Origin: Cocos nucifera
Taxonomy: Eukaryota; Streptophyta; Magnoliopsida; Arecales; Arecaceae
Length of the DNA stretch: 64,000 bases
Assembly: GCA_006176705.1 (NCBI GenBank)
Contig: QRFJ01003064.1
Span: 1-64,000, forward strand
Direction of reading: 5' to 3'
How positions within the stretch are numbered: position 1 is the stretch's first letter; every line of letters begins with the position of its first letter. A program made the position numbers and the translations under genes. Of this stretch, positions 1-12,129 are shown in pieces. A model generated the notes under the pieces. That model saw nothing but the letters and a program-made list of their open reading frames with translations, did not search any database and had not been told where the DNA came from.

Positions 1-2440
1 TTCTTTTTCATTTTGTAATTTTCTTGTAAAACTTTGAAAACATTTAAAATGCTCATTCTTTTTAAGCTAAAAATAAAATCAAGTGAAAACAAGAAATAAT
101 CATAAAATAATTACTAGACCATATTCTTTTCTCCTAGGCTTGTGGTCTTAGTAGGTCCAAAACAAATCCTATGAATTAATTCAAGGGCCTAGAAGTTGAA
201 ATCACATTTTTGGATTTGAAACTCTCCATGGTTTATTTTTTTCAAATTGGCAAAACATCAACAAACATGATCAATTTTAAAATCTATTGGTAGCCCCTTA
301 ACTAAGTCCTTATTATGGCAAATTTATAAAGAGTACGCATGCTACATGACCTAACCTATTGATGCCAAGCCAACTTAGTTTTCTTTATATTAGCATTCAT
401 TGCAACTGAGGGCATTAGCCACTCTTTATGGCAATTTCATCAAAGGTTATCATGTAGATGTTGCCATGCCAAATCCAATTGGAATTTTAAACTATCATCC
501 AAGGAACTAGATACTTTGCCACAAAGAAAGATTCAAAGAAACTTTAAAATCTTTATCACAAAGTTGATAAATACTAAGCAAGTTATATTTAGTTATCAAC
601 TACAATACAATTATCTATAAAAGTGCGTAGGAGTAATTCTGAATTTTACCATAGCTAATAATTTTGCCTTTGTCGTTATCGCAAAGATGACTTACTCCCC
701 CATCCTTCTTTCAAGGGTGATGAATTATTGCTTATCATTCCGTATAATACCTTGAGCAACTGCTATCTAAGTACCACTCTCTTTTTGATCCTTGGGCTGC
801 AAGGCATTCCTGCACAAACAATCAAGTGATGGTTTTAGGTATGCAAGTCTTCTTGGGTCCTTTAGGATTAGTAACATGGTTCCTTTTGGAATCCAAATCT
901 TTTTAACAATTTTTTCATTGACTTTAGAAGTATTAATTAAATTGGCTTGTATTCCTACCCTTTTACATCTAAAGCAAAGTGATGTGAGCAGGTGCTAATT
1001 GAAGTGTGTGCAGTAAAAAAATTCTTTAAAAACTTAGTTTTGTCTTTAGATTTGTATCCTAGTCTAGCTATATCATAGACTCCTCTTTTATTATTTAAGA
1101 TCATTTGTAGTTTTTTCTGAACTACAAGGAAATTTATCAACATAAAGGCCTTAATTTATCCAATTCATCCTTTAGAATTTTGTTCTCTTTCTTTTAATTT
1201 ATTGTTGCCCACTATTACTTTCTATCCTTTTTCTTTGAAAAAGTGCTTAAGTCATTTCCATGATACTTTTATTTTTATGCTAATCTTTTTGAAAATCTTT
1301 CATTAAGTCATTTAAAAAGCATCTTGAAGTTCATTCAAAGGTAAAATCTCAATCAAGAGTGGAGGATACTTCTTCATCTTGTGCCATGAAATACAAGTTT
1401 GTTTCATTTTAGTCTTCTTCATTCGAGCTTGACTCATCACTGTCGCACCAAGTTGCTATCATGGCTTTTCTTTTTGTTCTTTTTGGCCCTTTCTTCAACT
1501 GAGGACATTCAGTCCTAAAATGTTCTAACTTTTTGCATTCATAGTAAGTGGGCTGATCCTTCTCTTTTTTCTTTCTTTCTTCCTGCTGGCTACTTCTCTA
1601 ATGAAGCTTCTCTTCTTGAATCCTTGTCTTTTTTTTTTCATAATTTTTTTGAATTTTTTGATCACCAGGGCCATGTCTTCATTATTTTCTTCACTGGTGG
1701 ACAGATCATCTTCTTCTTCAGTAGCCATGGATTTCAACACTATTATTTTCTTTCTTTCTTGTTGTCTCCTCATTTGTGCCGGACTCATGAGTTAGCTCAT
1801 ATGTCATCAAGAATCCAATGAGCTCCTCTAAAGATAATGTGTTCAGATCTTTTGCCTCCTGAATGACTGTTACCTTTGCTTTCCATGTCCTAGGCAAAGA
1901 CCTGAGAATCTTTCTCACCAATTTACTGTTAGTGTAAACTTTACCCAAACTTTTTAAATCATTTATCATATCAGTGAATCTTGCATACATGCTAGTAATA
2001 GATTTAGTGGGGTCCATTTTAAACAACTCATATTGATGAACTAGCATATTAATTTTAGTTTCTTTTATTTGATTTATTCCTTCATGTGTGACCTCAAGCC
2101 TATCCCAAATTTTCTTTACTAAATTGCAAGTAGAGATTCGATTAAACTCATTAGCATCAAGGGTACAATAGAGTACATTCATTTGCCTTGGCCATTTTAT
2201 TTTTAGACAAGTTCTTATCCATTTCATCCCAAATCCTTCTTTCGGCTTAGGAGGGATGTGTCGTTGATAGATGATTGTGGAGTGTATGGATCATTGACAA
2301 TGATACTCCATATGTTCATAGTCAAGGGCTTAAATAAAAATGCGCAATGCGAGCTTTCCAATAAGGTATAGCTGATCCATGAAAAGAGGGTGGCTATTTA
2401 TGGATTACCCTCGGACAAGTGAACCTCAGTTGGGTTGACA
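1..2440 (-). pseudogene. Ty1/copia (SIRE-like) gag-PR-integrase remnant, cut by window edge
   Basis: Read on the minus strand from 2440 down. Gag begins at an ATG near 2440 and soon shows YWKARI (about 2370), the usual start of a copia Gag. The 2227-1718 stretch is an open UBN2/Gag block with NEFNRIS, EVTHEGINQIKETKIN, VHQYELFKM and RKILRSLPRTWKAKVT. A zinc-knuckle remnant (YECKKLEHFRTECP, about 1540-1500) has lost its first cysteine to Tyr. About 1140-960 gives the linker with LGYKSKDKTKFLKNFF. Near 760 WYLDSSCSR marks the protease start, with DSG changed to DSS. About 360-120 gives the GAG-pre-integrase block (SFKSKNVISTSRPLELIH). Several frameshifts and stops break it. The motif order and spacing match SIRE/Maximus-type copia elements. 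The rest of pol lies beyond position 1. Confidence 0.85.
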
Positions 2441-2481
2441 TGATCTTTACCTCTAGTTGATAAAATCAATAATTAACAGAA

Positions 2482-2521
2482 ATCCCAAAGGGGGGGGCCC
2501 TTCTAATTTAACCCCCCCCCA
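2482..2521. other. G-run / C-run inverted pair at the lost primer site
   Basis: A run of eight G (2490-2497) and a run of nine C (2512-2520) flank a 14-base AT-rich spacer, so the two runs could pair. They sit where the minus-strand SIRE-like element should carry its tRNA primer site between LTR and gag. No TGGTATCAGAGC-like sequence remains there. It may be homopolymer drift or a base-calling problem. Confidence 0.6.
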
Positions 2522-2529
2522 AAAATTAT

Positions 2530-3864
2530 TGCCTAGATGAACAAACCTAAAGAGGGGGCATGAATTAGGTTTTCAAAAATTTAAACGATATGTGTACTGA
2601 TTAAAGATTAAATCCTGAGTAAATCAATGAGAGCAAATAAGAAGACACAAGCTAGAGCACACACAAGCAAGAGAATTTTATACTGGTTTGGTGCACTCCC
2701 AACACCTACGTCCACTCTCCAATCAAACTCTGAAAATTTTACTATAATTCCCTTAAGATACAGCGAGATAGTTTTTTTTGGACTATTATCAATTAACCTA
2801 GTTGGTTTTTCTCTGGTTTCACCAACTATTAATTCTTACATAATCAGATAAATCAATTCTGAATAAAACAAAAAAAAAGAAAAATCCTAAAATCCAAGTT
2901 TCAGCCCCTACTGAAATCAAATACATGGAAAGAGGAAAGGAAATATTTCAACTCGAAAGGCCCCTTTGAATGAGCGAGAAGAGTTATCCTTGCAGTTCAT
3001 TGAAAGCCTCTTTTGAATCCAATAGAGTTAATGCAACTTTGAGGATCTTCAATGCCTGAGAGAACATATTGATTGAAATGAAGATTTTCGTTCAAGAAAT
3101 AGAGCCATGTTTTTTCTTTTCTCATTCTTTCATTTTATTGATTCATGAATAAGCCTTCTTCTTTTATATCTATAGCAAATTCCTCTCTTCTGATGACTGA
3201 TTAGAGCTCAAAAAAATTAAAATTCCAAATATTTGGAAGAGCAGCAACTAGCATTGGAGTCAAAAAAATCTGTCTGGAACATGTTCCCGTCAAAAAAAGT
3301 ATCGTCAAGTCTCAAATCTCATGGTTTGTCTCAAGACATCTCACCAAGTTATGGGCCTCTTGGTTTGAAACAAGGAGCTCTCATTCTTCAGTCTCATGAA
3401 AAATTTCATCTTTTTGGAAAAAATGCTAACCCCACCCACCACCCATGAGATCGAGACCTCTTAGTTCTGAACGAGACGTCTCGCGAGGACCATGTCAGAT
3501 CTTTTCAAAAAAAAATCCTACGAGGACCTTCTCACCTCAGGATATAGAAACTGATTTCTATCACCTAAGACTAAAAGCTCTCCGAGACTCTCTCGAGACC
3601 TCTCAAAATCATGCCCAAAATAGCCGGTTGAGATGCTGCCGTCCACTCGAGGAGCCTTTCAAAAAAATTTTCGAGATGTCTCAAAGGCTACTCAAAGGTA
3701 TTGTAAGAGATTTTTTCACTCCGTACAAGGAGGATTGAATTTTGATTGATATCTACTTAATGTCTTTCTTGTTTTGGTCAAAGGGCTCTCTTTCTTCTGA
3801 CATTGAATACTTAAAATAAATATATTTAGTATCATTACTTTATATTTGGTCATCATCAAAATCA
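2530..3864 (-). repeat. 5' LTR of SIRE-like copia element
   Basis: On the minus strand the LTR starts at 3864 with TGATTTTGATGATGACC, the usual opening of SIRE-type LTRs, and ends near 2530 after a stretch with CATGCCCCCTCTTTAGG, also typical of these LTR ends. Repeated GAGACxTCTC-like words (about 3300-3700) and a block around 2680-2720 (GGTGCACTCCCAACACC on plus) fit U3/U5 sequence of this family. It is about 1.3 kb. Short open frames at 3233-3738 fall inside it and look accidental. The matching 3' LTR lies outside the window, so the ends rest on terminal motifs only. Confidence 0.7.
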
Positions 3865-6078
3865 CTTAGGGGGTTCAGCAGACCTTTTGGTTTAACTAGA
3901 CTTAGAAGCTCTAATACGAACATCTTCATGTTGCTGAATAATATTCAACTTTCAATACTCATTATTGAATATAAGTATAATACTGTCTAATAGTGAATGG
4001 AGCAATTAGAATTTAGCCTTAATCTGAAAGAAAAGAGAATAAAGATCTATTAGCATATGAATTATTTTAAGTCTAAAGACTTAGACTTTAGTATAAAAGT
4101 TCTCGCATAATTTTATACGAATTGATAGCCTTTACCTCTAATTCAAGGAATTATTTTAATTCTCTAATAGGTACTAGAATCCACATAGACTGCATACGAG
4201 TCCTAGGAAAGCTCAGGCCATTCCATTTGTGTGCATCTATGGATGGGTTCTTAACCAATTATTTCTTCAAATAATCTTTAGTAATTAGGTTTTACTTCAG
4301 AAGCCTAATTAGTAAGCTTTAGCCTCCATTGAAAAGATCTAGTTAGGTCCAACTATTAATATGATTAAGTTTGGTGCATCAAATGAATGATGACCAAGCC
4401 CAAGGAAAGCTCAGGCCAACTTGATTCACTGTTTAAAGAGTATGATCTAATCATCATATGATGAATGATAATTCTAATATTTTGATGAACACCAGATGTA
4501 AGGCACCTCTAATATCCACCTAGACTATTAGACCCACTACCATCCACCTTAATGAAAGGTTATGACTTAGTTATCCCCATAACTTTATCATTTTAAAGAT
4601 CTAATAATTTAGAAAATTTAGATTATTAGTGATTTAAGAATAGAGAAGACATGGACTAAATTGCTTCCACTAAGTTCACCAAGTCAAATCCTTCCACTGA
4701 CTTCTCTAAGTTATTAATGAGGACTAGGATCAATTTCAATCCATGGGCACCTATATCAGTCTCACTGAACAAAATCAATCATATTGACATAGCTATGTGA
4801 CATGGGTTAGCTCGAATTAATGAGCAACCTAATCAAAAGCTGACTAACTACATTAGCCAAGCAAGTGAGATCAGTGGAAGGGTCTGCCAAAGCTTATCTT
4901 AGATACCATAAAAAATGGCCAGGTATATGGGTTGCTAATTATAGACCATCGGTCTAAAAATGCTAGACTTACCTTAGATACCAATCGGTTTATCAATTTC
5001 AATTTGATTTATCTAAAGACATAGGCTCAACCATTGAGCCATGATCAGGTCCCTTTGTCAAATATATGGACTATGATCAACTACAACTATTGAATTGATT
5101 TATAGAGAAAATATGATCTAATCCTATTAATTATTAATTATGTTTGATCAATTTCTTAACTTAGTCTATATTTGACTCTAACCCTAAGTCTAACCCAGTT
5201 AATAACCTAATCTACTAACTTATTAACCCATGATTTATGAAATTATCTTAGAATCTTCAAGTTACAAACCTAGATCCTAAACAACACTTAATTCTTAATT
5301 AAGTTCAAGACTGATGGGTTGAGTTTCGGAACCTTAGAACTAGTTTTTGATTTTATGGTTTGAAAATATTTTTAAATTTATAAATAGTTTACATTGAATC
5401 ATGTTTAATTTATGGTTTTAGATCTGAATTATTTCAATATTTAGATAATATCCTAGGATTTTGAATCTAGAATTTTTTAAAAATTAAGTTTTGAATCTAA
5501 ATTCTATAAAACATATATATCACATATATAAATTTCAAATTCAAAATTAAAGCTATATATCCAATATATGCAAGAAGAAGATCTAAATCTAAAACATGAA
5601 ATGCATCATATAGATCTTATCTAAATAATTAAAAATTAGATCATAAATTAATTAATTTTAAATTTAATATCTAAACATAAATTATAAATTAATTTAGATC
5701 TTATCTAACTTATTTATAATTTAGTTATTCAGATCAGCATATACTAGGACAATCTTTTCACTGCAAGGGATAAACCTTATAGTAGGACAATCTTATGTGC
5801 GATCTTAACATTATTTAGATCTCATCTAAATAATCTAAAATAGATTAAAAAAATATTTATTTTAGATTTAAAATTAAAAAATAAATCATAAATCTACTTA
5901 GATCTAATCTAACTTATTCATGATTCAAATTTTCAGATCAATATATACTAGGATAACTTTTTCATTATAAAGGATAAACCTTATAATATGACAACATTAT
6001 AATTAGTATGTATGATTTTTAAATATTATTTTTAGATTTATTTTTAATGTATAAATGATCATGTCATAGATGAACCAA
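3865..6078 (-). repeat. 5' leader of copia-C (minus), non-coding
   Basis: This AT-rich, stop-filled stretch follows the primer site of copia-C on the minus strand. It shares recognisable blocks, in the same order, with the plus-strand leaders of copia A (about 24700-24860) and copia B (about 54360-54490): compare TGACATAGCTATG and ATGGGTTAGCTCG at 4776-4815 with the reverse complement of GCTAACCCATGCCAC and ATGGCTATGTCAA. The three elements are therefore relatives. No gag frame was found before the SIRE-like LTR begins at 3864, so the insertion probably falls near the leader/gag junction. Confidence 0.6.
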
Positions 6079-6091
6079 GGCACTGATACCA
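6079..6091 (-). other. tRNA-Met primer binding site of copia-C
   Basis: On the minus strand this reads TGGTATCAGTGCC, one change from the canonical TGGTATCAGAGCC initiator-Met primer site of plant copia elements. It lies directly inside the LTR end (TTTTTCTTCGA), as in copia A and B, where the LTR ends in CTTCA two bases before the site. This fixes the orientation and the LTR boundary. Confidence 0.75.
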
Positions 6092-8649
6092 TCGAAGAAA
6101 AACTATGTAGGGTTTCATGCATGTATTTCAAATTTTTTTTGAAAAAATAAGATAGCGAAAGACTTAGATTAATCTAATTAATCAATTTTTGCATGTGATC
6201 AAATTATGAAACACTTATATCTAGGATCAATGACATGTCAAGATGCAAATTTAAATTTGAAATAAAAATTAAATTAGTATTGATCATATCAATACCCTAG
6301 ATCACGTCTAAAAATCCCTAGACCAAATCTAGGTATAAAAGAGATCGGATCTCTTTACCTTTGCATGGATCGAGAATATAGCTACTGATATCCATGGTTG
6401 TCTTTATTATTTTAAGCTGCACTGGATGTCTAGCCTCTATAGGTTGTTCACATATGTCTCCTACACTGATCGGAGGTTCGTTGATCAAAGATCCGCAAGT
6501 ACTAGCTTCTTGTAGATCCCTCCTGATGGTTGATCTGATTACTTTTCTTCGAATCTCTTAGACCCTCCAAGAGAGAAAGAACTGGAGAAGGATTGAGCGA
6601 GAAGATCTACTCTCTAGTCTCTCAAAATATGGAGAAGAGAAGGCTTAGAAAGAAATCCTAAGAGAAGATCCCTCTTTTCTTTTTTTCTCATCAGGACATG
6701 AAAAATTGATGTCCTAAAGAAGCCCACACCTCCAACAATGTTGGCGCACAAACCCCCCACACCCTCGTCCACTCTCTCTGATTTTATTGTAAAAATTTTA
6801 GGTTTTCTCACACCAAAAGACTCTTTAAAATAGGCACCCCAAGAGAGTCCTTCCTTAGGTCAAATACCTAAGAAGGAAAAGTCAAAAGAAGAAAGTTTAG
6901 GGGGCGTCTAACTCTTAGAAGCCTTCCAAAAATATTGGGCATGCCCCCCTTGGTTTCCATGTAGAAATTCCCTCAATTCAATGCCAAAATACAAAGTAAA
7001 TCTCATTTATTTTGGGCACCACAATTAGAGGAGTTTGAGAATCTTGAAACTCTATCGAATAGAGTCTTAGGTCAAAACAACTTTCTTGTTTTGACCTAGT
7101 CATGATTTTATTCCAAAACTAAGAATGAGAGGGTGCGTGGGAGTCTCCTTAAACATGAGGAAAGTCACATAGAAATCAGAAGTGGGTAGCATGGGCATGG
7201 ACTTTAAGGTGCTGCAAGGGAAGAGGGAGAGTCCCAGTCTAACTGGGCACTTCGATTTTGACTAGGTCAAACCTATTTTAAATTCTATTGAACTAGGATT
7301 AATGTGACCAAATTAAGGATGATCCTAATCCTACCAGGAGCCTAATTAAATCAGATTAAATCACATTTAAATCTAATTTAAATTCTAATTTAATTAAAAA
7401 TTAGATACACTCAAGTCTTAATCAAACAGAAAATTATTCTTTCTTATAATTGGCTTATCTTATAAACTAATTAAACTTGACCTAATCAAGTGCAAACCAA
7501 ATCTAATTAAATCTAATTCAATTTAGATTTAATCTCAGTCCAATTACTTAATCAAATTAAGTCAATTAGCAATCTAATTGCTAATAAATCCTCCTACAGC
7601 ACTTATACTTGATTAATCATTAATTACATTGATGATTCGATTACTGAATGATACTTAATTATTGATCAACCATCCGATTAGATAAAAATCTCTTATATAT
7701 ATGACTCCATAGGTTCTAACCTAAGCTAGTAGTATAGAAATAAATTTCTGTACTAATCGAAATGACCATCTAGTAATGATACCCAAAATCCAAATAGGGG
7801 CCGGGGGCGCCGCCGGGGGGGGGCGGGGCGGCGGGGGGGGGTCGAATGTATGTTAAAGCAAAATTCTTTAGATCTGGCCTATGTACGTTAGGAATTTATC
7901 CTTTTGATCCTTTAATTCTAGATGATCTTTGAGTCTTAACTATCAATACTCAAAAATAGTTCATTCTTATTATATCTTAAAATTATAATCCCGGACTCTT
8001 ACAAGATAACCTTAGGGCTTAGATTATTACTCAATTTGAAAACACAATGAATATTTGCTCTTGGAATTAATTAGAGGTGGTCAATCCCATCTTGACTTAC
8101 CACCTACTGCTGCAAAGTACTTAACTACATTCAAAACTTCTAATCACCGTATTAGAATGCAGATAGTCCAGAATCAAAGTATATGAGTTGCTATGCAAGT
8201 CACCGATGGTGATCTTAGATTGACAGGGTCACCTTATTACCATAAGCCCTTTACTAGCTACTCTTAAACAAGCAGAGTACTACATTGGTTACATTTCCAA
8301 TAATAGATGTTACTCCTATATCTTACTTGTTGCGCATTACCAGATCTCCACACCATGTGGTTATGAGGACAATGAATGTATATAACATACAGCGATCTAT
8401 ACTTGATAAGTTATCATTCTAATTAATAACCTATCATTTGGTCATGAACAATTTTAAAATCTATCCAATAAATTTTTCTTTATCAATTGATTATGGTTCT
8501 AAGAACTTTATCATAATATAAAAATTTATTTAAGAAAGACAGATAATTTATGATGAATAAGCCAACTAACTTTTATTAATTGATAATTTATATACAAATT
8601 ATGATCATCTACAACTTAGATGATTAATTTTAGGATATATTTTCTAACA
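6092..8649 (-). repeat. 5' LTR of copia-C
   Basis: The minus-strand LTR opens at 8649 with TGTTAGAAAATATATCC and ends at about 6092 next to the primer site. At about 2.56 kb it matches the unusually long LTRs (2.24-2.29 kb) of the copia A/B family, which also open with TGTTAGA. It contains no credible ORF; the open frame at 6614-6811 is in an AG-rich stretch and matches nothing I know. A GC-rich block (7797-7842) interrupts it. The flank beyond 8649 is the gypsy-type LTR it inserted into. Confidence 0.7.
7797..7842. other. Anomalous 46-bp G/C-only tract in AT-rich LTR
   Basis: This block contains only G and C, with runs of up to nine consecutive G, inside sequence that is otherwise about two-thirds A+T. 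It has no counterpart in the related LTRs of copia A and B. It could be a base-calling or assembly artefact, or a real G-quadruplex-prone insertion. Confidence 0.8.
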
Positions 8650-9432
8650 AGAAAGAGATCGATGGCCTCAGTAACAATCACTAATAGAGGAAATGACCAG
8701 AAAAGAAGAGAAAAATTGACCAAAGATAGAGAAGAAAATAGGGGTTTTTGTTTTAATGGTTTTCTAACGAAACCAACGATTGGTGGTATTTTGTAAAGAT
8801 ATGGGAAGAAGGGGAAGAGAGAGAGGAAGCCAGTGTTTACATTAGGCTCTAATAAGCTCTCTAACCCTAATTTTTGGTGGACACAGTGGTTGCTTTTGTT
8901 GGAAAACTTCGATGATTTTGCCCGCTTGAGGCCTTGATTCCTAGTGGGAAGAAAAGGATAGCCTTCTTCCCTTTAAATAGAGATGAAGGGAGGAGTCCAA
9001 CTCCTCCTCAATGTTGATCTCTGGCTTTGATTAAAAGTCTCTTAGGGAAGAAGACTCCCATAATTTTTTTTTGGATGCTTAAAATTCATGCAAAGTGATT
9101 TGGATCAAATTTTTGAAGGTTGATCAGGCTCGATTGGGCTAGGTATTATAGTTGGCAACCTTCTTAATATGACAGGATGCCATTTCTAACCTACATTGAG
9201 ACAACAACAAAAGTTCATTATAAAGTTTCAAATAAACCAAGATTTAAGATTATTAACCACCTATAATGCATAAATAGGAAATACATCCTAGAATTTGATA
9301 ACTACCCCTACCTACACTCAATATATGTCATGCTTTAGGACCTAGATAAATTCTTATATATTAAACCTATACTATAATACCACTTCATTTCTCTCACCAT
9401 CAACTACAAAATTATAATTTGAGGGCATGACA
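8650..9432 (-). repeat. Partial gypsy-type LTR, broken by copia-C
   Basis: The minus strand opens at 9432 with TGTCATGCCCTCAAATT, a classic Ty3/gypsy LTR start. Inside are words shared in order with the 3' LTR of gypsy2: GATCCAAATC, GCATGAATTTTAAGCAT and GGGAGTCTTCTTCCC, then a TATA-like TATTTAAAGGG and a CT-rich transcribed part. It stops abruptly at the copia-C LTR start (8649). It is probably the U3/R part of an LTR from a relative of gypsy2. No polypurine tract lies to its right, so it is a 5' or solo LTR. Confidence 0.55.
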
Positions 9433-9984
9433 ATCACCGCATACTTATAGGGTTGGCCTGATAAGCAAGCAAGGAATTATACTTGTTAATGAATTCAACA
9501 ATACTAATAATAATATAATACATATATAGGTAGTAGTGATAATCAGAATAACAAAATTATGAAACAAAATATCACATATATGCACACCACCCCAAGTCAA
9601 AATTAGGGTCCTTCTACCAAATTTTACAACTCAAAATATTTAGTATTTAAGTTATTTATATATAATTCACAAACAACACTTTAATATACACAATCTAATT
9701 AGACTTAAATGAATTAACTATGAAGACAGCCTTGTCCCTATATATATTCCGCACAAAATCTGGTAATGGTCTAGTTTTTTGGTCTTTGTAAATTAAAAAA
9801 AAAGAAAAGTAAAAATTATGAGTTTCATAACTCAATAAGTAATAAATCCACTTTATAGAGCTGGATCGAGCCATAATAAATAACTCAGTACCCAGTTAAA
9901 CCATACAAAATATAATACATCTGTAAAAGCAATAGCATCCACATATGAAAATAATGCAATTCATTGTTTTAATAATATCAACAT

Positions 9985-10406
9985 TATGGGTGGAAACAGA
10001 TCAGATCAGGCTAGGCCTTAGCTTAAACAGGTCAAGCCTGTAATATAAAATACTAACCTGAGCCTAGCCTATTGGACTGATTCAGACTTAAAATGAAGCT
10101 TGGTCTGGCCTGTTTTACGAAATAAAAAAGCCTGACCTAGCCTGAAAGCCTATTTTAAAAATCTATAAACATTAAAATCTTTAAATAGGCCAATAGGTCC
10201 AAAAGTCTATTAAACATAACATATACTACTCTTATACAAGTTGGCCTGTAGATTTTTAAACCAAGCTTTAAAATTTTAGGCCTAACCTATTTATTTAAAC
10301 AAGCCTTTTTAAAAGTATGTGCCTGACTTATTTAGATAAATAGATCAGGCTAGGTTAGGTCGATAGTAGGCTAGACCACGAGCCTCTAATAGGATTTCTA
10401 CCCCTA
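9985..10406. mobile_element. hAT-like MITE with 8-bp target duplication
   Basis: The element begins TATGGGTGGAAA and its other end read in reverse is TAGGGGTAGAAA, matching at 10 of 12 positions. Flanking octamers are ATCAACAT (9977-9984) and ATCAATAT (10407-10414), matching at 7 of 8, the target-duplication length of hAT elements. The inside is a palindrome-rich string of variants of CAGGCTAGG/CCTAGCCTG ('gcctgacctagcctga'), typical of non-autonomous hAT elements with GGGGTGG ends. There is no transposase. Confidence 0.7.
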
Positions 10407-10505
10407 ATCAATATAATGAATCAATATACTCTAGCAAAGCAAAATAAAATTTCCAACCTCATAATCAACTATACTCATATTCACACGCTTCGATCCGAGT
10501 GTCAT

Positions 10506-10777
10506 GTTCTAATCCATTTTAGCTCTATGGTGTGATCGTTTTTACACCCCTAGCTGCAAATATTACCATAATAACCTCCATGGTGGAGTCACTACATTTA
10601 TACCCCATGAAAGGATATTTACACTTGGATCTGGATCTCAAGTTCTCATCCATTTTAGCTCTATAGTCTTGACTATGATCGTATTTACACCCCTAGATGA
10701 AAATATTACCATGATTACCTCCATGGAGTGGTTGCAAGATTTAAACCCCATGGATATCACCATGCTTACCTCCCATA
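10506..10777. repeat. Imperfect 136-bp tandem duplication
   Basis: Two consecutive units (from 10506 and from 10642) each begin GTTCTMATCCATTTTAGCTC and continue through TTTACACCCCTAG and ATTACC..CCTCCATGG at the same offset. They have diverged by substitutions and small indels. The open frame at 10669-10884 falls in the second unit and has no recognisable homology. Confidence 0.6.
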
Positions 10778-11510
10778 TAGCATGGTCGCCTCATTCACAT
10801 CAATGTGGTAGCAATTATCGCTATGGCGTGGTCACAGTGTGGACTCATCTCATGGTCCACATGGTTAAGTTGAGTGTTAGGTAATAGACATGATACATAT
10901 AAATCAATTCTTCATTTCTTCTACGACACCACTTTATATTTTAACATACAACAAATAAAATTTTACATGTTTAAACACATTATAGTTTTTCAATCATTCA
11001 TTTAATTAATAGAAATGCAATAATAAATAAATTTCCATATAATTATGAATTTTCATATGCAATTTTCTTTCGAAATTAGAGTAACAATTTGCATAACTAA
11101 TCTTAGACAAAATACTATAAAGATCAAATTTTACTTATCTCATAAATGCCAATATCTAAGTAATCTAACCATTAATCTAATCAGTTCACAAGGATCTCCA
11201 GAACCATATCACTCCAAAATTATACATATATCAAATTAGTACCACATCAATATTTTAAAATAATTTTTAAAAATGTTCAGAATTCCAAAAATCTCGGTTT
11301 CTAAAGTAGCTGTTGCCACAACAAGGAAAACAGGCCATTAACCGGCTCTATTTTCTCACAGGGTGAAAGGTAGAAAGTGGCACGGTGGAGGCTTTTCCAA
11401 GCTATATCAGAGAGGAAAGAGATGAATAGAGAAGGAAAAATGAGAGAGAGGGTGGGCAAGAGGGGACTGTGTTCTCTTCTTATTTTCCAACACGCACACC
11501 TGCACACCGA

Positions 11511-11547
11511 GGGGAAGAGAGAGAGAGAGAGAGAGAAGAAGAAGAAT
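11511..11547. repeat. (GA)n/(GAA)n microsatellite
   Basis: An uninterrupted GA repeat passes into GAA repeats inside a purine-rich stretch just upstream of the gypsy1 insertion point. Confidence 0.85.
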
Positions 11548-11603
11548 AGGGGACTAGAGGCAGGATGGAGGGGTATGGGTGGGAAGGCGGTGGGATGAGA
11601 AGA

Positions 11604-11752
11604 TGTTACGAAATGGTGTAGGCGGAAATATTTGTTTTTGTTTGTTAGAAGCAGTTACTAGAGGAAGAAGGGAGTACATGTGCACGGATCATAAGGAGAG
11701 GAGAATTGCATCTCTGTTTTTATCTCTATTTTCTGTTTCAATAAATATAAAC
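11604..11752 (+). repeat. gypsy1 5' LTR, left part
   Basis: Matches the first half of the 3' LTR (34110 on), starting TGTTACGAAATGGTGT and ending AATAAATATAAAC. Interrupted after 11752 by the LARD; TAAAC at 11748-11752 is the left copy of the LARD target duplication. Confidence 0.92.
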
Positions 11753-11995
11753 TGTTGGGGATAAATCTCACTCCCATTGAAGTCCAGTCTGATGCTCAGC
11801 CTAGTGCAACCGATAGTCACGGAAGGACTTCAGCGGACGAACCTTAGCCAAACTTCTTCAGCCGACCGAATTTTTTAGAGGCCGAGCTCCTTCGACCGAA
11901 CTCCTTAGCGGTCGTGCCCCGGCCAAACTCCTCAGCCGCCGAACTCCTCAGCAGCCGAACTCTAGTCGGACATCTCTCGGACATCTCCTTCGGTC

Positions 11996-12129
11996 GAACT
12001 TCTTCAGAAGTCGGACTCTTCCTAGACATCCCCTTCGATCGGACTTCTTCAGGAGCCGGACTCCTCCCAGACATCCCCTCAGCCGGACTTCTTCAAGAGC
12101 CAGACTCCTCTCAGACACCTCCTTCGGTC
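11996..12129 (+). repeat. LTR minisatellite, 3 units (left LTR)
   Basis: Units start at 11996, 12041 and 12085 and follow the pattern GGACTTCTTCAGGAGCCGG then ACTCCTCCCAGACATCC, about 45 bp. Each carries AGGAG-N5-CTCCT, a small potential hairpin. The right LTR has four units. Confidence 0.85.

Larger units (their letters stand above)
9433..11598 (-). repeat. Old LTR-like non-coding sequence, host of gypsy1
   Basis: No coding sequence is supported here. Joining it to 34391-34740 across gypsy1 gives one continuous stretch. Its block order on the plus strand (a 'CATAACTCAATAAGTAATAAA' type block, then duplicated ACCTCCATGG blocks, then ACTTATCTC, then GA-rich sequence) parallels the gypsy2 LTR between about 48200 and 49300. 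On the minus strand it would start at 34740 with TGTGATACC. I infer an old gypsy LTR of about 2 kb, later hit by a hAT-like MITE and by gypsy1. The 3' end is not defined. Confidence 0.4.

Noticed and set aside
3233..3738. Two plus-strand frames of 71 and 97 codons
   Set aside because: They lie inside the SIRE-like LTR, antisense to the element, and reflect repeated GAGACNTCTC words.
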